From positions 1-55,354 of the forward strand of contig NZ_FZOD01000065.1 in assembly GCF_900188345.1 (NCBI RefSeq): 55,354 nt of DNA, written 5' to 3'. The notes beneath the pieces were generated by a model that saw nothing but the letters and a program-made list of their open reading frames with translations, made no database searches and was not told where the DNA came from. Below, piece by piece: positions 1 through 7,811 of the stretch. This stretch comes from Streptosporangium subroseum. Lineage in GTDB: Bacteria; Actinomycetota; Actinomycetes; Streptosporangiales; Streptosporangiaceae. Every line of letters begins with the position of its first letter. Positions within the stretch are counted from its first letter, which is position 1. Both the position numbers and the translations under genes were made by a program.

Positions 1-183
1 CCCGCTCCAGTAGGCGAGGTTGGCGCGGGCTCTCAACGTGTCCGGGTGCTCGGAGCCCGACACCCGCTCGCGTACCGGCACCAGCGCCGCGTACTGATCC
101 CGGGCGCCCGCCGCGTCCCCCGCCTCCCCGCTCCAGTAGGCGAGGTTGGCGCGGGCTCTCAACGTGTTCGGGTGCTCGGGGCC
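1..183 (-). repeat. Near-identical 126-bp TPR-coding repeat
   Basis: Bases 1-57 and 127-183 match at nearly every position, differing at about three. The period is exactly 126 bp, which equals one 42-residue TPR of the NLR-like gene. Such identity at the DNA level, including silent positions, indicates recent duplication or gene conversion among the sensor repeats. The array continues beyond the window. Confidence 0.85.
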
Positions 184-1719
184 GAGCTTGTCATGCAGGG
201 CAGTGACGCACCGCTGTTGCAAGGTGTGGGCGGTGCGGTAGTCGCCACTGGCGACCAGATAGCCGATGACGGAGATCATGCCAGGAGAGTCGGGTGCCAG
301 GACCGTGCGGGCGTGTGGCAGCAACCACGCATAGCGCGGCCACGAAGAGATGCGTTCCGGATTCTGGGGCAGCGCGGCCTGCAGCAGCTCAGCGGCGGTG
401 GCGCGGGTGGCGGCGTGTTCGGTGTCGGTGAGGCCGGCCAGGGTGACGGCTTGGACCAAGCGGTGCACACTCACCCGCAGCCCGTTCGGCGATTGGTTGA
501 TCATGCTGTAGGAGGCCAGCAGCCCCAATGCCTCGATGACGGCTGCCTCTTCGATGCCGTCCAGCCCGTACAGCACCTCGCACGGCAGATCATCGGGGGC
601 GTAGCAGGCCAGTAGCTCCAGCAACTGTACCGCCAGGGGATTCACCTGCGCGATTCGTGCCCCGGTCACCGCCCACACCCGGGCAACAACCTGGCCGACC
701 TCGCTACGCCGGTCGGGGTCGGCGGCTAGCGCCTGCCGGGGTGCGGTGCGCAGTAGCCGCAGATAGCTGGCCAGATCCATACCGGGGGTGCGGACGATGT
801 AGGCGCCAGCCTGCTTGAGCGCCAGCGGCAACTCCCCCAACTCCTGCGCCAACTCCTCGGCCAGGGCCGGATCTGGGGCGGCCGGGGCGCCAATGGTCTG
901 CAGCAGCAGCGCGACCGCGGCCGGCCGTGACAAAACCTTCAGTCGCAGCACGGTGCCCAGCTCCTGCCAGCCGATGTCACGCCGGCTAGTGATGAGCACA
1001 TGCCCACTGGTCAGGCGGCCCAGATACGGCTGAAGGTGATCGATCTCCTCGACGTTGTCGAAAACCACCAGCCAGCCCTCACTCGCGGCCAGCCAGGCCA
1101 GCGCCCAGGCCCCGGCCTCTTCCACGGTGGCCTGCGCCGCGGCCGCCGGCGCGGTCCCGGCGCACAACGCCCGGCACAGAGCGGCCAGAGCGGCCTGGAT
1201 CTGCTCGGGCTTCTCTGCCGCCACCCACCACACCAGCCGATAGGTGCCGCTGTGGTGGTGGGCGTACTGCAGGGCCAGCTCGCTTTTGCCGATGCCGCCC
1301 AGCCCGACCACCGCCTGCGTGATCACCCCCGGCCCCGCCGACAGCGTCCGCCCCAGCACCTCCAGGTCCTTATCGCGGCCAACAAACACCGTCGACGCAC
1401 GACTCGGCAACCCGATCATCCCGGCCGCCGGCACGGACACCACAGTGATCGCGGGCAACATCGGCCGGGGCTCGGCCGATCCCGGTGAGGTCACGGTGAA
1501 GGAGGCGGCAATGTCTCCAGTCATGACAACGCCATGGTTGTCGCGGCCGATCGCGACCGCATCCACGCCCTCGGCCGACGCCCCGCCGGGGCCGATCACC
1601 CGACCACCGCCAGAAACTTGACCGACCATCATGCCGCCCGACATGGATCCGCCGACCACGGGCGAGCCCGGCCCCGACGACGAAGCACCGGTCGGTGACG
1701 GCGGCTGGTGCAGTTGCAC
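1..1719 (-). CDS. NB-ARC/TPR NLR-like ATPase, C-terminus beyond window
   Basis: STAND-type ATPase of the bacterial NLR-like class; relatives are regulated effectors in biological conflict or signalling. Counting from the ATG at 1632, a Gly-rich head (VAIGRDNHG, typical of actinobacterial conflict proteins) is followed by VFVGRDKDL near 82-90, the P-loop GLGGIGKS at 110-117 and a Walker B-like WLVVFDNVEE. Then come LITSRR, GELPLAL and a winged-helix region. TPR repeats of 42 residues begin near nt 190 and continue off the left edge. The frame is open to a GTG at 1719 just after the upstream stop; ATGs at 1644 and 1632 are alternative starts. The immediately adjacent two-helix membrane protein suggests a shared operon. 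The effector or ligand cannot be named from sequence. Confidence 0.82.
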   Translation of the reverse strand, partial: MQLHQPPSPTGASSSGPGSPVVGGSMSGGMMVGQVSGGGRVIGPGGASAEGVDAVAIGRDNHGVVMTGDIAASFTVTSPGSAEPRPMLPAITVVSVPAAGMIGLPSRASTVFVGRDKDLEVLGRTLSAGPGVITQAVVGLGGIGKSELALQYAHHHSGTYRLVWWVAAEKPEQIQAALAALCRALCAGTAPAAAAQATVEEAGAWALAWLAASEGWLVVFDNVEEIDHLQPYLGRLTSGHVLITSRRDIGWQELGTVLRLKVLSRPAAVALLLQTIGAPAAPDPALAEELAQELGELPLALKQAGAYIVRTPGMDLASYLRLLRTAPRQALAADPDRRSEVGQVVARVWAVTGARIAQVNPLAVQLLELLACYAPDDLPCEVLYGLDGIEEAAVIEALGLLASYSMINQSPNGLRVSVHRLVQAVTLAGLTDTEHAATRATAAELLQAALPQNPERISSWPRYAWLLPHARTVLAPDSPGMISVIGYLVASGDYRTAHTLQQRCVTALHDKLGPEHPNTLRARANLAYWSGEAGDAAGARDQYAALVPVRERVSGSEHPDTLRARANLAYWSG

Positions 1720-1920
1720 TCACAACGCCGCCCCGGCCACCAGCAGGCTCATCATGCCGACGAACATGCTGACCACACTGGCCCGTCTGTCCAGCACCTC
1801 CAGTAGCTTGTCGGGAACGTGCACCGGGTCAACGAAGAACACGACCAACCCAAAGATCAGCAACATCACCCCAACCACCATGAAGGCGACAAGCAGCATC
1901 CGAGGGACAGCGAACATCAC
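1720..1920 (-). CDS. Small two-helix membrane protein, NLR partner
   Basis: A 66-residue protein with two hydrophobic segments around a short polar loop: MLLVAFMVVGVMLLIFGLVV, then FFVDPVHVPDKLLEVLDRR, then a second helix ending in LLVAGAAL. Short two-TM proteins of this kind often precede NLR-like ATPases in actinomycetes. Its stop touches the start of the NB-ARC gene, so the two are probably translated together. The frame is open back to an ATG at 2052, but that stretch has low third-position GC and reads as leader. I chose GTG 1920; an AGGAGG lies 13 nt upstream, which is longer than ideal. ATG 1917 is an alternative. Confidence 0.55.
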   Translation of the reverse strand: MMFAVPRMLLVAFMVVGVMLLIFGLVVFFVDPVHVPDKLLEVLDRRASVVSMFVGMMSLLVAGAAL

Positions 1921-2153
1921 CCGACGCAGACGGCCTCCTGAACGCGACGTAGCAGCGGGATCCGCAGAGGAAGGGAGCGACACCTTCCTAGCCTGATATC
2001 CACGGCCAACATCGCACCACAATGTCGCAAACCCGTTACCCCACGACTTCATGCGATGTCGAACACGTAGCGGCGAACACGATCGATTCTGGCTCCGGAG
2101 AAGAAAGATTATCTGGAGTCAGAGGCGCGATGGGAACGGAAGAGGGCTGACTC

Positions 2154-2552
2154 CAGTCGACACTAACCGACAAGATCGGCGCGATCACCCGGCCCGGTCG
2201 GCCTGCCGAGGTTCCCCGGATCGAGTCGCGCGCGCCTGCGCACGTGTTGTCAGGGTTCGCCACGGCTGAGTACCGGCACGAGGTGACCTTGCGGATCTAC
2301 GGGACCGTTGAGCAGATCCGCGCCCACCTTCCCGCCAGCGTCGCGAGCCTGGAGGAGCACGCGCCCACGGCAGGCCAGGACCGGGCGACCGAGCGCTGGC
2401 TGCGCGTCGAGTTACGGGCGCAGCGGCTCGACTGGTTGCCTCCGGCACTCGCCTCACTCGACCGGCCGTTCGTCATCGAGCGCCCCGATGAACTGCGCGA
2501 CCTCGTTATCGCGCTCGCCGATCGCCTCGCGTCCTACGCCCGCCAAGCCTGA
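2154..2552 (+). pseudogene. 3' remnant of a WYL-domain transcriptional regulator
   Basis: The frame from about 2154 reads like the end of a YafY-type regulator. DKIGAITRPG resembles the end of the WYL domain, and EVTLRIYGTVEQI through DLVIALADRLASYARQ matches the C-terminal WCX extension. The N-terminal winged helix and most of the WYL domain are missing, and an in-frame stop lies near 2150. Full-length relatives have about 320 residues; roughly 130 remain. The longest intact frame begins at GTG 2244. A broken gene fits better than a functional short protein. Confidence 0.6.
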
Positions 2553-2611
2553 CAGCGAGGAACGAATGTCATGAGATGGCACACCTTAGCCGGTGCGGGA
2601 GCGACGGCACC

Positions 2612-3064
2612 TCACACACCGGGCCCGAGCTCGGTGCGGCCTTCCACCCGCTGCTTGAGGCCCTTGTTGAACGCGGCGTACCCGTCATTCTTGGGTGTTC
2701 TGAGGAAGGGCCGGATCAGGGTGACCAGGGCACCGGAAAATTCCTCGTGGTTGGTCAGGCGGGTGGTGCCGTCGTGGTTGGGAGAAAGGACGAAGGAGTG
2801 CTGGCCGTGGAACAGCTGCTTCACGCCGAGCGTGCCGACCCACCGCAGTTCCCGGCCAGGCGTCGCGACGGTGACCGTGGGCCTGAAGGTCATGCCCGGC
2901 ATGCGCATCGTGAGCCTGTTTCCCACCTGAGCGGTTCCCTCGGCTGCGGAGAAGGTGCTCCACTCTCCGTAGGCGGCGAAGTCGGTGAGGACGTCCCACA
3001 CCGCCTGCGGGGTGGCGTCGATGTCGATGACGGCGGTGAGGACTGGCTTCACGGTGGGTTCCAC
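2612..3064 (-). CDS. SRPBCC (START-like) domain protein
   Basis: 150 residues forming one START/polyketide-cyclase-like fold. It begins IDIDATPQAVWDVLTDF, the usual first strand and helix of SRPBCC proteins, and ends with the long C-terminal helix containing GYAAFNKGLKQRVE. These cytoplasmic proteins bind hydrophobic ligands; the ligand here cannot be deduced. The gene lies about 100 bp downstream of the TetR gene on the same strand and may be the last gene of the hydrolase-TetR unit. Confidence 0.8.
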   Translation of the reverse strand: MEPTVKPVLTAVIDIDATPQAVWDVLTDFAAYGEWSTFSAAEGTAQVGNRLTMRMPGMTFRPTVTVATPGRELRWVGTLGVKQLFHGQHSFVLSPNHDGTTRLTNHEEFSGALVTLIRPFLRTPKNDGYAAFNKGLKQRVEGRTELGPGV

Positions 3065-3165
3065 TTCTGGCTGGTGCGGGCGGGAGGGGGTGGGGTTCGG
3101 CGAGCGCGTGGTCTACCGGTGGTCGGTGGGACCGGCGTGGAGCGCAGTCCGCAGCGGTCAGAGCG

Positions 3166-3780
3166 TCACGCCCGGTGAGGCCCTGCGGGAGAGAGGGCGC
3201 TGGTGGTGGGGGTGGCCGTGGTCTCCTGCAGGCCGTGGTCGATGAAGTCGATCATCCAGGTGAAGCTGTCGTCGATATCCGTGGCGAACTGGAATCCGCC
3301 GGCCACTTCCAAAGATGCGAATCCGTGTAGGACGGTGCGCAGCATCCGCAGCGCGTGGATCTGCTGGTCGGGGTCGATCCGGTAGCCGTGCAGCATGGCC
3401 GCCCAGGAGTCGACCACCCGGTTGAGGGCGTCGATGAGGGGGTCGTCGGGCCCGGTCGGGCGGGCGGCGTTGGCTGCGGCGTATCGGCCGGGGTGTGCTT
3501 TCACGAACGTCCGCATCGCTTGCGCGCCGCGCGCCAGGGCTTCGGTGCCGGCCCGGCCCTGGGTCGCGTCGCGGATGGCGTCGGCGCACTGGTTCATGGC
3601 CAGGATGGCGATCCGGTGGGCGAGGTCGGTCTGGCCGGTGACGTGCTTGTACAGCGACGGGGTCTTGACCCCGAGCCGTTCGGCGACCAGGCCCATGCCG
3701 AGCTGGTCGAACCCGACCTCGTCGACCAGGGCGGCGGCGGCCTCGGTGACCGCCGCGGCGGTGAGCCCGGCCCTAGGCAC
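3166..3780 (-). CDS. TetR/AcrR family transcriptional regulator
   Basis: 204 residues. The N-terminal TetR domain has the recognition region LGMGLVAERLGVKTPSLYKHV near 26-47, preceded by VTEAAAALVDEVGFD. The ligand domain contains LRMLRTVLHGFASLEVAGGF, typical of the TetR_C_33 (WHG) subgroup. Its start overlaps the end of the upstream hydrolase gene by 8 bp, so the two are cotranscribed. It probably represses its own operon through the inverted repeats at 4630-4656, which is an inference from position. Confidence 0.85.
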   Translation of the reverse strand: MPRAGLTAAAVTEAAAALVDEVGFDQLGMGLVAERLGVKTPSLYKHVTGQTDLAHRIAILAMNQCADAIRDATQGRAGTEALARGAQAMRTFVKAHPGRYAAANAARPTGPDDPLIDALNRVVDSWAAMLHGYRIDPDQQIHALRMLRTVLHGFASLEVAGGFQFATDIDDSFTWMIDFIDHGLQETTATPTTSALSPAGPHRA

Positions 3781-4609
3781 TGGCGGCCGTCTTGGCCAGG
3801 AACGGCACGGCCAGCGCGAGGACCTGATCAGGGGTCTGGGCGTGCGGGTAGTGTCCGGCGCCGTCGATCACGGCCAGCTCTCCGAGGCCGGCGGGCAGGT
3901 CGGCGATGATCTTTTCCCCTTCAGCGCGGGGGTCGGCCCAGTCGGGGTCGAGGCTGCCTTCGACGATCAGGACCGGGCAGGTGACGCGGGCCAGCTGGGC
4001 GCCGGCGTCGGTGGGCTTGGACTTGCACATGTCCTGCAGGGCCTTCATCCGGCCGGGCTCGCTCAGCTTGGCCTCGATGCGGGCCAGCTCACCGTTCCAG
4101 TCGGCGGGCTTGGCCGGGTAGGCCACGTCGAGGTACTTCTTCCAGTCTGCCAGGCGTCCCCGGACGATGACCTGCGCCATCCGCGTGTACCCGGTCCGGA
4201 AGCGCTTGACCCGGATCAGCCCACCCAGGTCGACCGGCTGCGCACGGGTGAACGGGGCCAGCTCGATCACACCACTGACCACCTCAGGCGCCGTGGCGGC
4301 CGCGATGGTCGCGGCGCCGCCACTGATCGACTGCCCGATGATCACGGCCGGGCCGCCGAGATGACGCACGACGGCTACCAGATCGCCGGCGATGTCCGTG
4401 CGGCTGTAACCGTCCCAGCCGAGGCTGGACTCACCGCACCCGCGGATGTCGACGTTCGCGACCCGGTAACCGGCGGCCACCAGGCCGGGAACGAGGAAAC
4501 GGTAGGAGTGCCGACTGTCACCGATACCGTGCGCCAGCACGACCAGGGGACCCTCCCCGGCCACATCGAAGGCGATGGTGTTCTTACCGATTCTCAGGTG
4601 TTCGGTCAT
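3773..4609 (-). CDS. Alpha/beta-fold hydrolase
   Basis: 278 residues. The oxyanion segment is VLAHGIGDSRHSY, the DIRGCGES turn follows, and the nucleophile elbow is GQSISGG (Ser at about 94 from this start), a slight variant of GxSxG. The acid lies near EGSLDPDW and the His in DGAGHYPHAQ. Substrate is unknown; relatives hydrolyse esters, lactones or epoxides. ATG 4609 was chosen because GGAGG lies just upstream; an in-frame GTG at 4621 would place that site inside the gene. It leads the operon with the TetR gene. Confidence 0.85.
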   Translation of the reverse strand: MTEHLRIGKNTIAFDVAGEGPLVVLAHGIGDSRHSYRFLVPGLVAAGYRVANVDIRGCGESSLGWDGYSRTDIAGDLVAVVRHLGGPAVIIGQSISGGAATIAAATAPEVVSGVIELAPFTRAQPVDLGGLIRVKRFRTGYTRMAQVIVRGRLADWKKYLDVAYPAKPADWNGELARIEAKLSEPGRMKALQDMCKSKPTDAGAQLARVTCPVLIVEGSLDPDWADPRAEGEKIIADLPAGLGELAVIDGAGHYPHAQTPDQVLALAVPFLAKTAASA

Positions 4610-4629
4610 GCCGTCCTCCACAAGTACTG

Positions 4630-4656
4630 GCTAATTTGATTAGCTTTAGACTAGTC
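4630..4656. promoter_or_regulatory. Candidate TetR operator over the promoter
   Basis: Two dyads lie at the -10 and expected start site. GCTAA-TTTGA-TTAGC (4630-4644) is an inverted repeat with a 5-bp centre, and GACTAGTC (4649-4656) is a perfect palindrome overlapping the -10. Repression by the TetR regulator of this operon is inferred from position. Confidence 0.5.
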
Positions 4657-4676
4657 ACGTTAGCAGCGAAGGTCAA
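4648..4676 (-). promoter_or_regulatory. Sigma-70-like promoter of the hydrolase/TetR operon
   Basis: On the minus strand TTGACC (4676-4671) and TAGTCT (4653-4648) are separated by exactly 17 bp, pointing at the hydrolase start about 40 bp downstream. This is one of the clearest vegetative promoters in the window. Confidence 0.6.
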
Positions 4677-4715
4677 CACCGCACCCAGCCGCGCTCGATC
4701 GGGAGTTGAACATCG

Positions 4716-4775
4716 GGAACGGAAGTCCCGCTGAGCGCCTTCAGGCCTGGGCTTCCCAGCGGGACTTTCGGTTCC
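4716..4775. terminator. Large inverted repeat, possible terminator or element scar
   Basis: Left arm 4716-4733 (GGAACGGAAGTCCCGCTG) pairs with right arm 4757-4775, about 17 bp with small mismatches and a 23-nt loop. No T-run follows. It sits in the gap between the hydrolase promoter and the minus-strand gene at 4905-5150. It could be a bidirectional terminator or a mobile-element scar. Confidence 0.4.
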
Positions 4776-4904
4776 TCCCCAGCCGATGTGGTGGCCGGTG
4801 CGCTGGCCCTGGCTCTGCCCTCCGCGCTATGTGGCACAGAATTAGCATTGTGTGAGATGGATGGCGAAGAGAAATGACGCGAAGGGACACGAGGCGAAAC
4901 GGGC

Positions 4905-5150
4905 CTACTCGGCGGGCTTCTCCCGATCGTGGGTCGAGCCGCCGAGTAATGCTGTGAACTCAGCGGGATTCATCGGCAGGCCGGTCTCGGGGTCACATCC
5001 AGTCGCGCGCCGCCAAGAGCGAAGAAACTCTGGGTCCTCGTCGGGGTCGACGCCGTGCTCGTCGATCCATCGCCCATACAGCTCATTGAACACACGGTTG
5101 GCGTCCCGACCGAGCAGAAGGGGCGGAGTCGCGTTCGCAGAGTCGTCCAT
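4905..5150 (-). CDS. Small hypothetical protein
   Basis: 81 residues, acidic and soluble, with LYGRWIDEHGVDPDEDPEF and TGCDPETGLPMNPAEF. No domain recognised and no signal peptide or TM segment. ATG 5150 is preceded by a GAGGG-type ribosome site and the amino-acid pattern looks coding. The function is unknown. Confidence 0.5.
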   Translation of the reverse strand: MDDSANATPPLLLGRDANRVFNELYGRWIDEHGVDPDEDPEFLRSWRRATGCDPETGLPMNPAEFTALLGGSTHDREKPAE

Positions 5151-5226
5151 GCCCTCGTTCTACAGCAGCCAGCGGCACCGTGGGGACGCTCTGCGATTAC
5201 ACGGGCAGATGCCCGAGCACCCGGTC

Positions 5227-5457
5227 CTAGTGGCGCAGGCGGCGGAAGGTTAGCATCACGGTGATGGCGGCGCCAATCCCGGCACCGACCGCCAGCGCGG
5301 TCTGGATCGCGCCTTGCCGGGCGGTCACCTCATCCGCGACCGTCGGCAACGGAGGCAGGCTTCTCAACAACCACCAGGCCACGGCGTAGACGGTCCCACC
5401 GACCAGTATCGCGGCCAGGACAATCCACCACCTGGCAGGCCGGGGCTCGCGCAACAT
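5227..5457 (-). pseudogene. N-terminal stub of a pentapeptide-repeat membrane protein
   Basis: 76 residues with two TM helices (WWIVLAAILVGGTVYAVAWW and AVGAGIGAAITVML) joined by a linker with VADEVTARQGAIQTAL. This resembles the membrane anchor of actinobacterial pentapeptide-repeat proteins, where a long cytoplasmic region follows FRRxRH. Here TAG follows FRRLRH directly and no repeats follow in any frame. I infer a truncated remnant; a free-standing two-TM protein remains possible. Confidence 0.5.
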
Positions 5458-5634
5458 GAGCGGCGTGGCCGGCTGCGAGGAGCGGGGCGGTGAAGTCGTT
5501 CAGGCAGGCGCATGCAGCGTAAAGATCCACTCGATCAAGTGTTCAGCCTGCGTGGGCCCGCTAACGCCGCTGACCGTTCCGTTGTTGCTCAAGCCCAGAC
5601 AAGGCCGGAGAATGGAACCGGCGATACCAAAGGA

Positions 5635-6663
5635 TCAGGTTGGCCGGTCGCCGGCCGTCAGTGCGTGAAGCTCGCGGGCGGCGGGTAGCGTCCGGGCCTT
5701 CTCGGGAAGCGCGGTCACGATCTCCCGCACGATCTTGCGTCGAGCGGCTGTGACGGGAAGAGAGGCCGTGATGTCGAGAGCGTGGCCGAGCCCTTCGCTC
5801 ACTTCGCGGCCTTGGACCAGCCCCCATGCTTGGAGGAGGCCGATGTTGGCCCTTCCTCCGGCCTTCTCCTGCGGGCAGGATGCCAGGGCATGCTCCAGCA
5901 TGGGTGCCGCCGCTCCCCCGTCTCCCATCATGGTGAGTACGAAGGCTTCGGCGTACTGAACTCCTTCCAGGGGCATGCCCCACACGGAGATGTGATCGTT
6001 GGTCACAGAGGCGGGAAGACGCTCGTAGACGTCCCTGAAACCGTCCAGGGCTTCGCGGGCGAGGTCGACCCGTCCATGCGTGGCGAGGATGCGACCGCGA
6101 GTTTTCAACGCCTCCGCCAGGCCAAGGCAGGGGCGGCCATCGGCGAGATGCACCGCCTCCTCAACCAGAGTCTCCGCGGCCGGCCCGAGACGGCGCAGGT
6201 AGAACGACTGGGAGGCTTCACCAGCGCGTACCCACACACTCAGCTCGCGATCCCCGGAGGCATCGGCGGCCAAGCGAGCCGCACGCCATGAACGCCAGCA
6301 GGCGCGAGCGCTGGAGCTCTCGGCCAGATCGAACGCCATGAACGCCGCCAACTGCGCGTAGACGCGCAACAAGGTGGCGCGCTCGGTCGAGACCTGGGTA
6401 TGGGTCAGGACGTGGTTCAGGTCGCGGATGTCACCTGCCAGTTCGGCGATTCTGGAGCCTGATGGTTCGGTCCACACGCCTTGTGCGTAATCCCACGCGG
6501 TCTGCTCTCCCAGTCGTTCACACCGTTCTCGGTCGCGTGGCCTGTGCTGCTGGAGAGCCGATGATCCGCCGTCGAACGCCGCACCCATGAGCGGGTGCGG
6601 CGACGAACTCTCTCCCCCCGCACCCACCACCGCGCCATCGGCCACCGTTGAGCACTCACCCAT
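5635..6663 (-). CDS. TPR-type regulator lacking its HTH domain
   Basis: 342 residues, mostly helical, resembling the C-terminal TPR-like part of actinobacterial XRE regulators. Typical segments are RDRERCERLGEQ, ARLAADASGDRELSVWVRA and LEGVQYAEAFVLTMMGD. Full-length relatives begin with a 60-70 residue XRE helix-turn-helix; none is present here, and the upstream minus strand has none in any frame. It may be a decapitated regulator or a domain working in trans. An ATG at 6588 is an alternative start. It is divergent from, and overlaps, the small-protein pair at 6587-7188. Confidence 0.6.
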   Translation of the reverse strand: MGECSTVADGAVVGAGGESSSPHPLMGAAFDGGSSALQQHRPRDRERCERLGEQTAWDYAQGVWTEPSGSRIAELAGDIRDLNHVLTHTQVSTERATLLRVYAQLAAFMAFDLAESSSARACWRSWRAARLAADASGDRELSVWVRAGEASQSFYLRRLGPAAETLVEEAVHLADGRPCLGLAEALKTRGRILATHGRVDLAREALDGFRDVYERLPASVTNDHISVWGMPLEGVQYAEAFVLTMMGDGGAAAPMLEHALASCPQEKAGGRANIGLLQAWGLVQGREVSEGLGHALDITASLPVTAARRKIVREIVTALPEKARTLPAARELHALTAGDRPT

Positions 6664-6889
6664 CCAACTAGCCGAAGATCAGGCCGACGCGCTCGCCACA
6701 GATATCAGCCACGCGTTCCCACCCTGGATGATCTGGCGAGCCAACAACATCTGGTACGCGACCGGCCCCTGCCCGGCCCCGGACTGCGTCTGCTCTCGCA
6801 CCCTGCACGCCCCGACTCCGAGCGGACTGTGCCGACAACTCGACGAGTCCGAACGGGCGACTCAGACTCGACAGGAGGTTCCGCGATGA
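6587..6889 (+). CDS. Small hypothetical protein, first of a coupled pair
   Basis: 100 residues with a disordered Pro/Thr head, then an alpha/beta core: DISHAFPPWMIWRANNIWYATG, a short Cys-rich loop (CPAPDCVC) and LHAPTPSGLCRQLDE. The layout W-I-x-WYA, loop, then a C-terminal helix matches the next gene and similar small actinomycete proteins beside XRE regulators. No biochemical role is recognised. The start overlaps the divergent regulator gene by 77 bp and has no clear ribosome site. The end overlaps the next gene as ATGA. Confidence 0.6.
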   Translation: MSGCGDELSPPAPTTAPSATVEHSPIQLAEDQADALATDISHAFPPWMIWRANNIWYATGPCPAPDCVCSRTLHAPTPSGLCRQLDESERATQTRQEVPR

Positions 6890-7188
6890 CACCCCCGGAG
6901 GAACACGCCCTGCAACAACCGTGGTTCTCAGAGGCAGAGGCGGAACAGGCAGTGCACCAACTCGCCACGCTCCAACAGATATACCCTGACTGGAAGATCG
7001 CCTGCGTGAGCGACCTCGACCAGCCCATTTGGTATGCCATTCTGCGCACCACTCTCACCGAGGGGCAGAAAGTGGCCGGCAATCGTCAGACATTCATGCG
7101 CTCCTCCGCCGAAGCACTCACCTCCGCGCTGGCAGCACAGGAGAAACGGCAGCACAACTGCCCCATCACGAATCACTTCATCTCATGA
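6886..7188 (+). CDS. Small hypothetical protein, second of a coupled pair
   Basis: 100 residues. The core IYPDWKIACVSDLDQPIWYA, a linker with GQKVAGNRQ and the helix SSAEALTSALAAQEKRQ give the same fold pattern as the preceding protein, so they look like ancient paralogues. The start at 6886 is fixed by AGGAGG seven bases upstream and by the ATGA overlap with the previous stop, a sign of translational coupling. Function is unknown. Confidence 0.7.
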   Translation: MTPPEEHALQQPWFSEAEAEQAVHQLATLQQIYPDWKIACVSDLDQPIWYAILRTTLTEGQKVAGNRQTFMRSSAEALTSALAAQEKRQHNCPITNHFIS

Positions 7189-7263
7189 ACAGCGCGGCTG
7201 CACGGAGAGCCCACCTCCCGTGCCGTCGCATACACAATCTCCGGTTATGCCAGGATGGCCGCC

Positions 7264-7668
7264 ATGACTGAGGATCAAGCGCAGCGGTCAGGGCTGGTCG
7301 AGTGGATGGCTCTGACGATCGACTGCCCGGAACCGAACGTCATGGCGCAGTTCTACGCCACCCTGCTCGGCGGAAAGGTCACCCGTCAGACTCCTGATGG
7401 GGCAAATGTGGACGTTGCGGGCCGGTTGCTCAACTTTCGGGCCGCGCCGGACTACAAACCTCCGACGTGGCCCTCGCCCGAGGTGCCGCTGCACTCGCAC
7501 TTCGAGTATGTCGTCGAGGATCCCGACGCCGTCGCCCAGCAGCTGTTGCCGCTGGGAGCCAGTCTGGCGCAGCACCAGGACCCGGACGATCCTCATCTGG
7601 TAGTCATGCTCGACCCGGCCGGGCACCCGTTCTGCCTCATCCGAAGCAGCGCGGCCCGACGTCACTGA
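7264..7668 (+). CDS. VOC family (glyoxalase-like) protein
   Basis: 134 residues with one vicinal-oxygen-chelate domain. It begins WMALTIDCPEPNVMAQFYATLLG and ends HLVVMLDPAGHPFCLI, the classic VOC opening and closing strands. The set may bind a divalent metal, but the usual Glu/His ligands are not all evident. Relatives include glyoxalases, dioxygenases and antibiotic-binding proteins. ATG 7264 has an AGGAT element nearby; ATG 7255 is possible. Confidence 0.8.
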   Translation: MTEDQAQRSGLVEWMALTIDCPEPNVMAQFYATLLGGKVTRQTPDGANVDVAGRLLNFRAAPDYKPPTWPSPEVPLHSHFEYVVEDPDAVAQQLLPLGASLAQHQDPDDPHLVVMLDPAGHPFCLIRSSAARRH

Positions 7669-7737
7669 CCACGGGGGCGACAAACCACTTCACTCCGCAC
7701 CGGCGGGCATCACCGATTAAATCGGCATGAGCAAGGA

Positions 7738-7764
7738 GAGAGACCCGCGCAGCGCGGGTCTCTC
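7738..7764. terminator. Strong GC-rich hairpin between convergent genes
   Basis: GAGAGACCCGC (from 7738) pairs perfectly with GCGGGTCTCTC (to 7764) around a tight loop. It lies between the convergent VOC and acetoacetyl-CoA synthetase genes, so it can end both transcripts. Confidence 0.75.
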
Positions 7765-7811
7765 AGTCCTCACTGTGGCGCGGCAACTCACGGTTGAGCC
7801 GCTGGGCCGGC

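Noticed and set aside
46..615. Plus-strand frame opposite the NLR-like gene
   Set aside because: The minus strand encodes clear TPR and NB-ARC motifs; the plus frame is a shadow.
2036..2263. Minus-strand 75-codon frame upstream of the two-helix membrane protein
   Set aside because: No ribosome site or recognisable domain, and it overlaps the WYL remnant.
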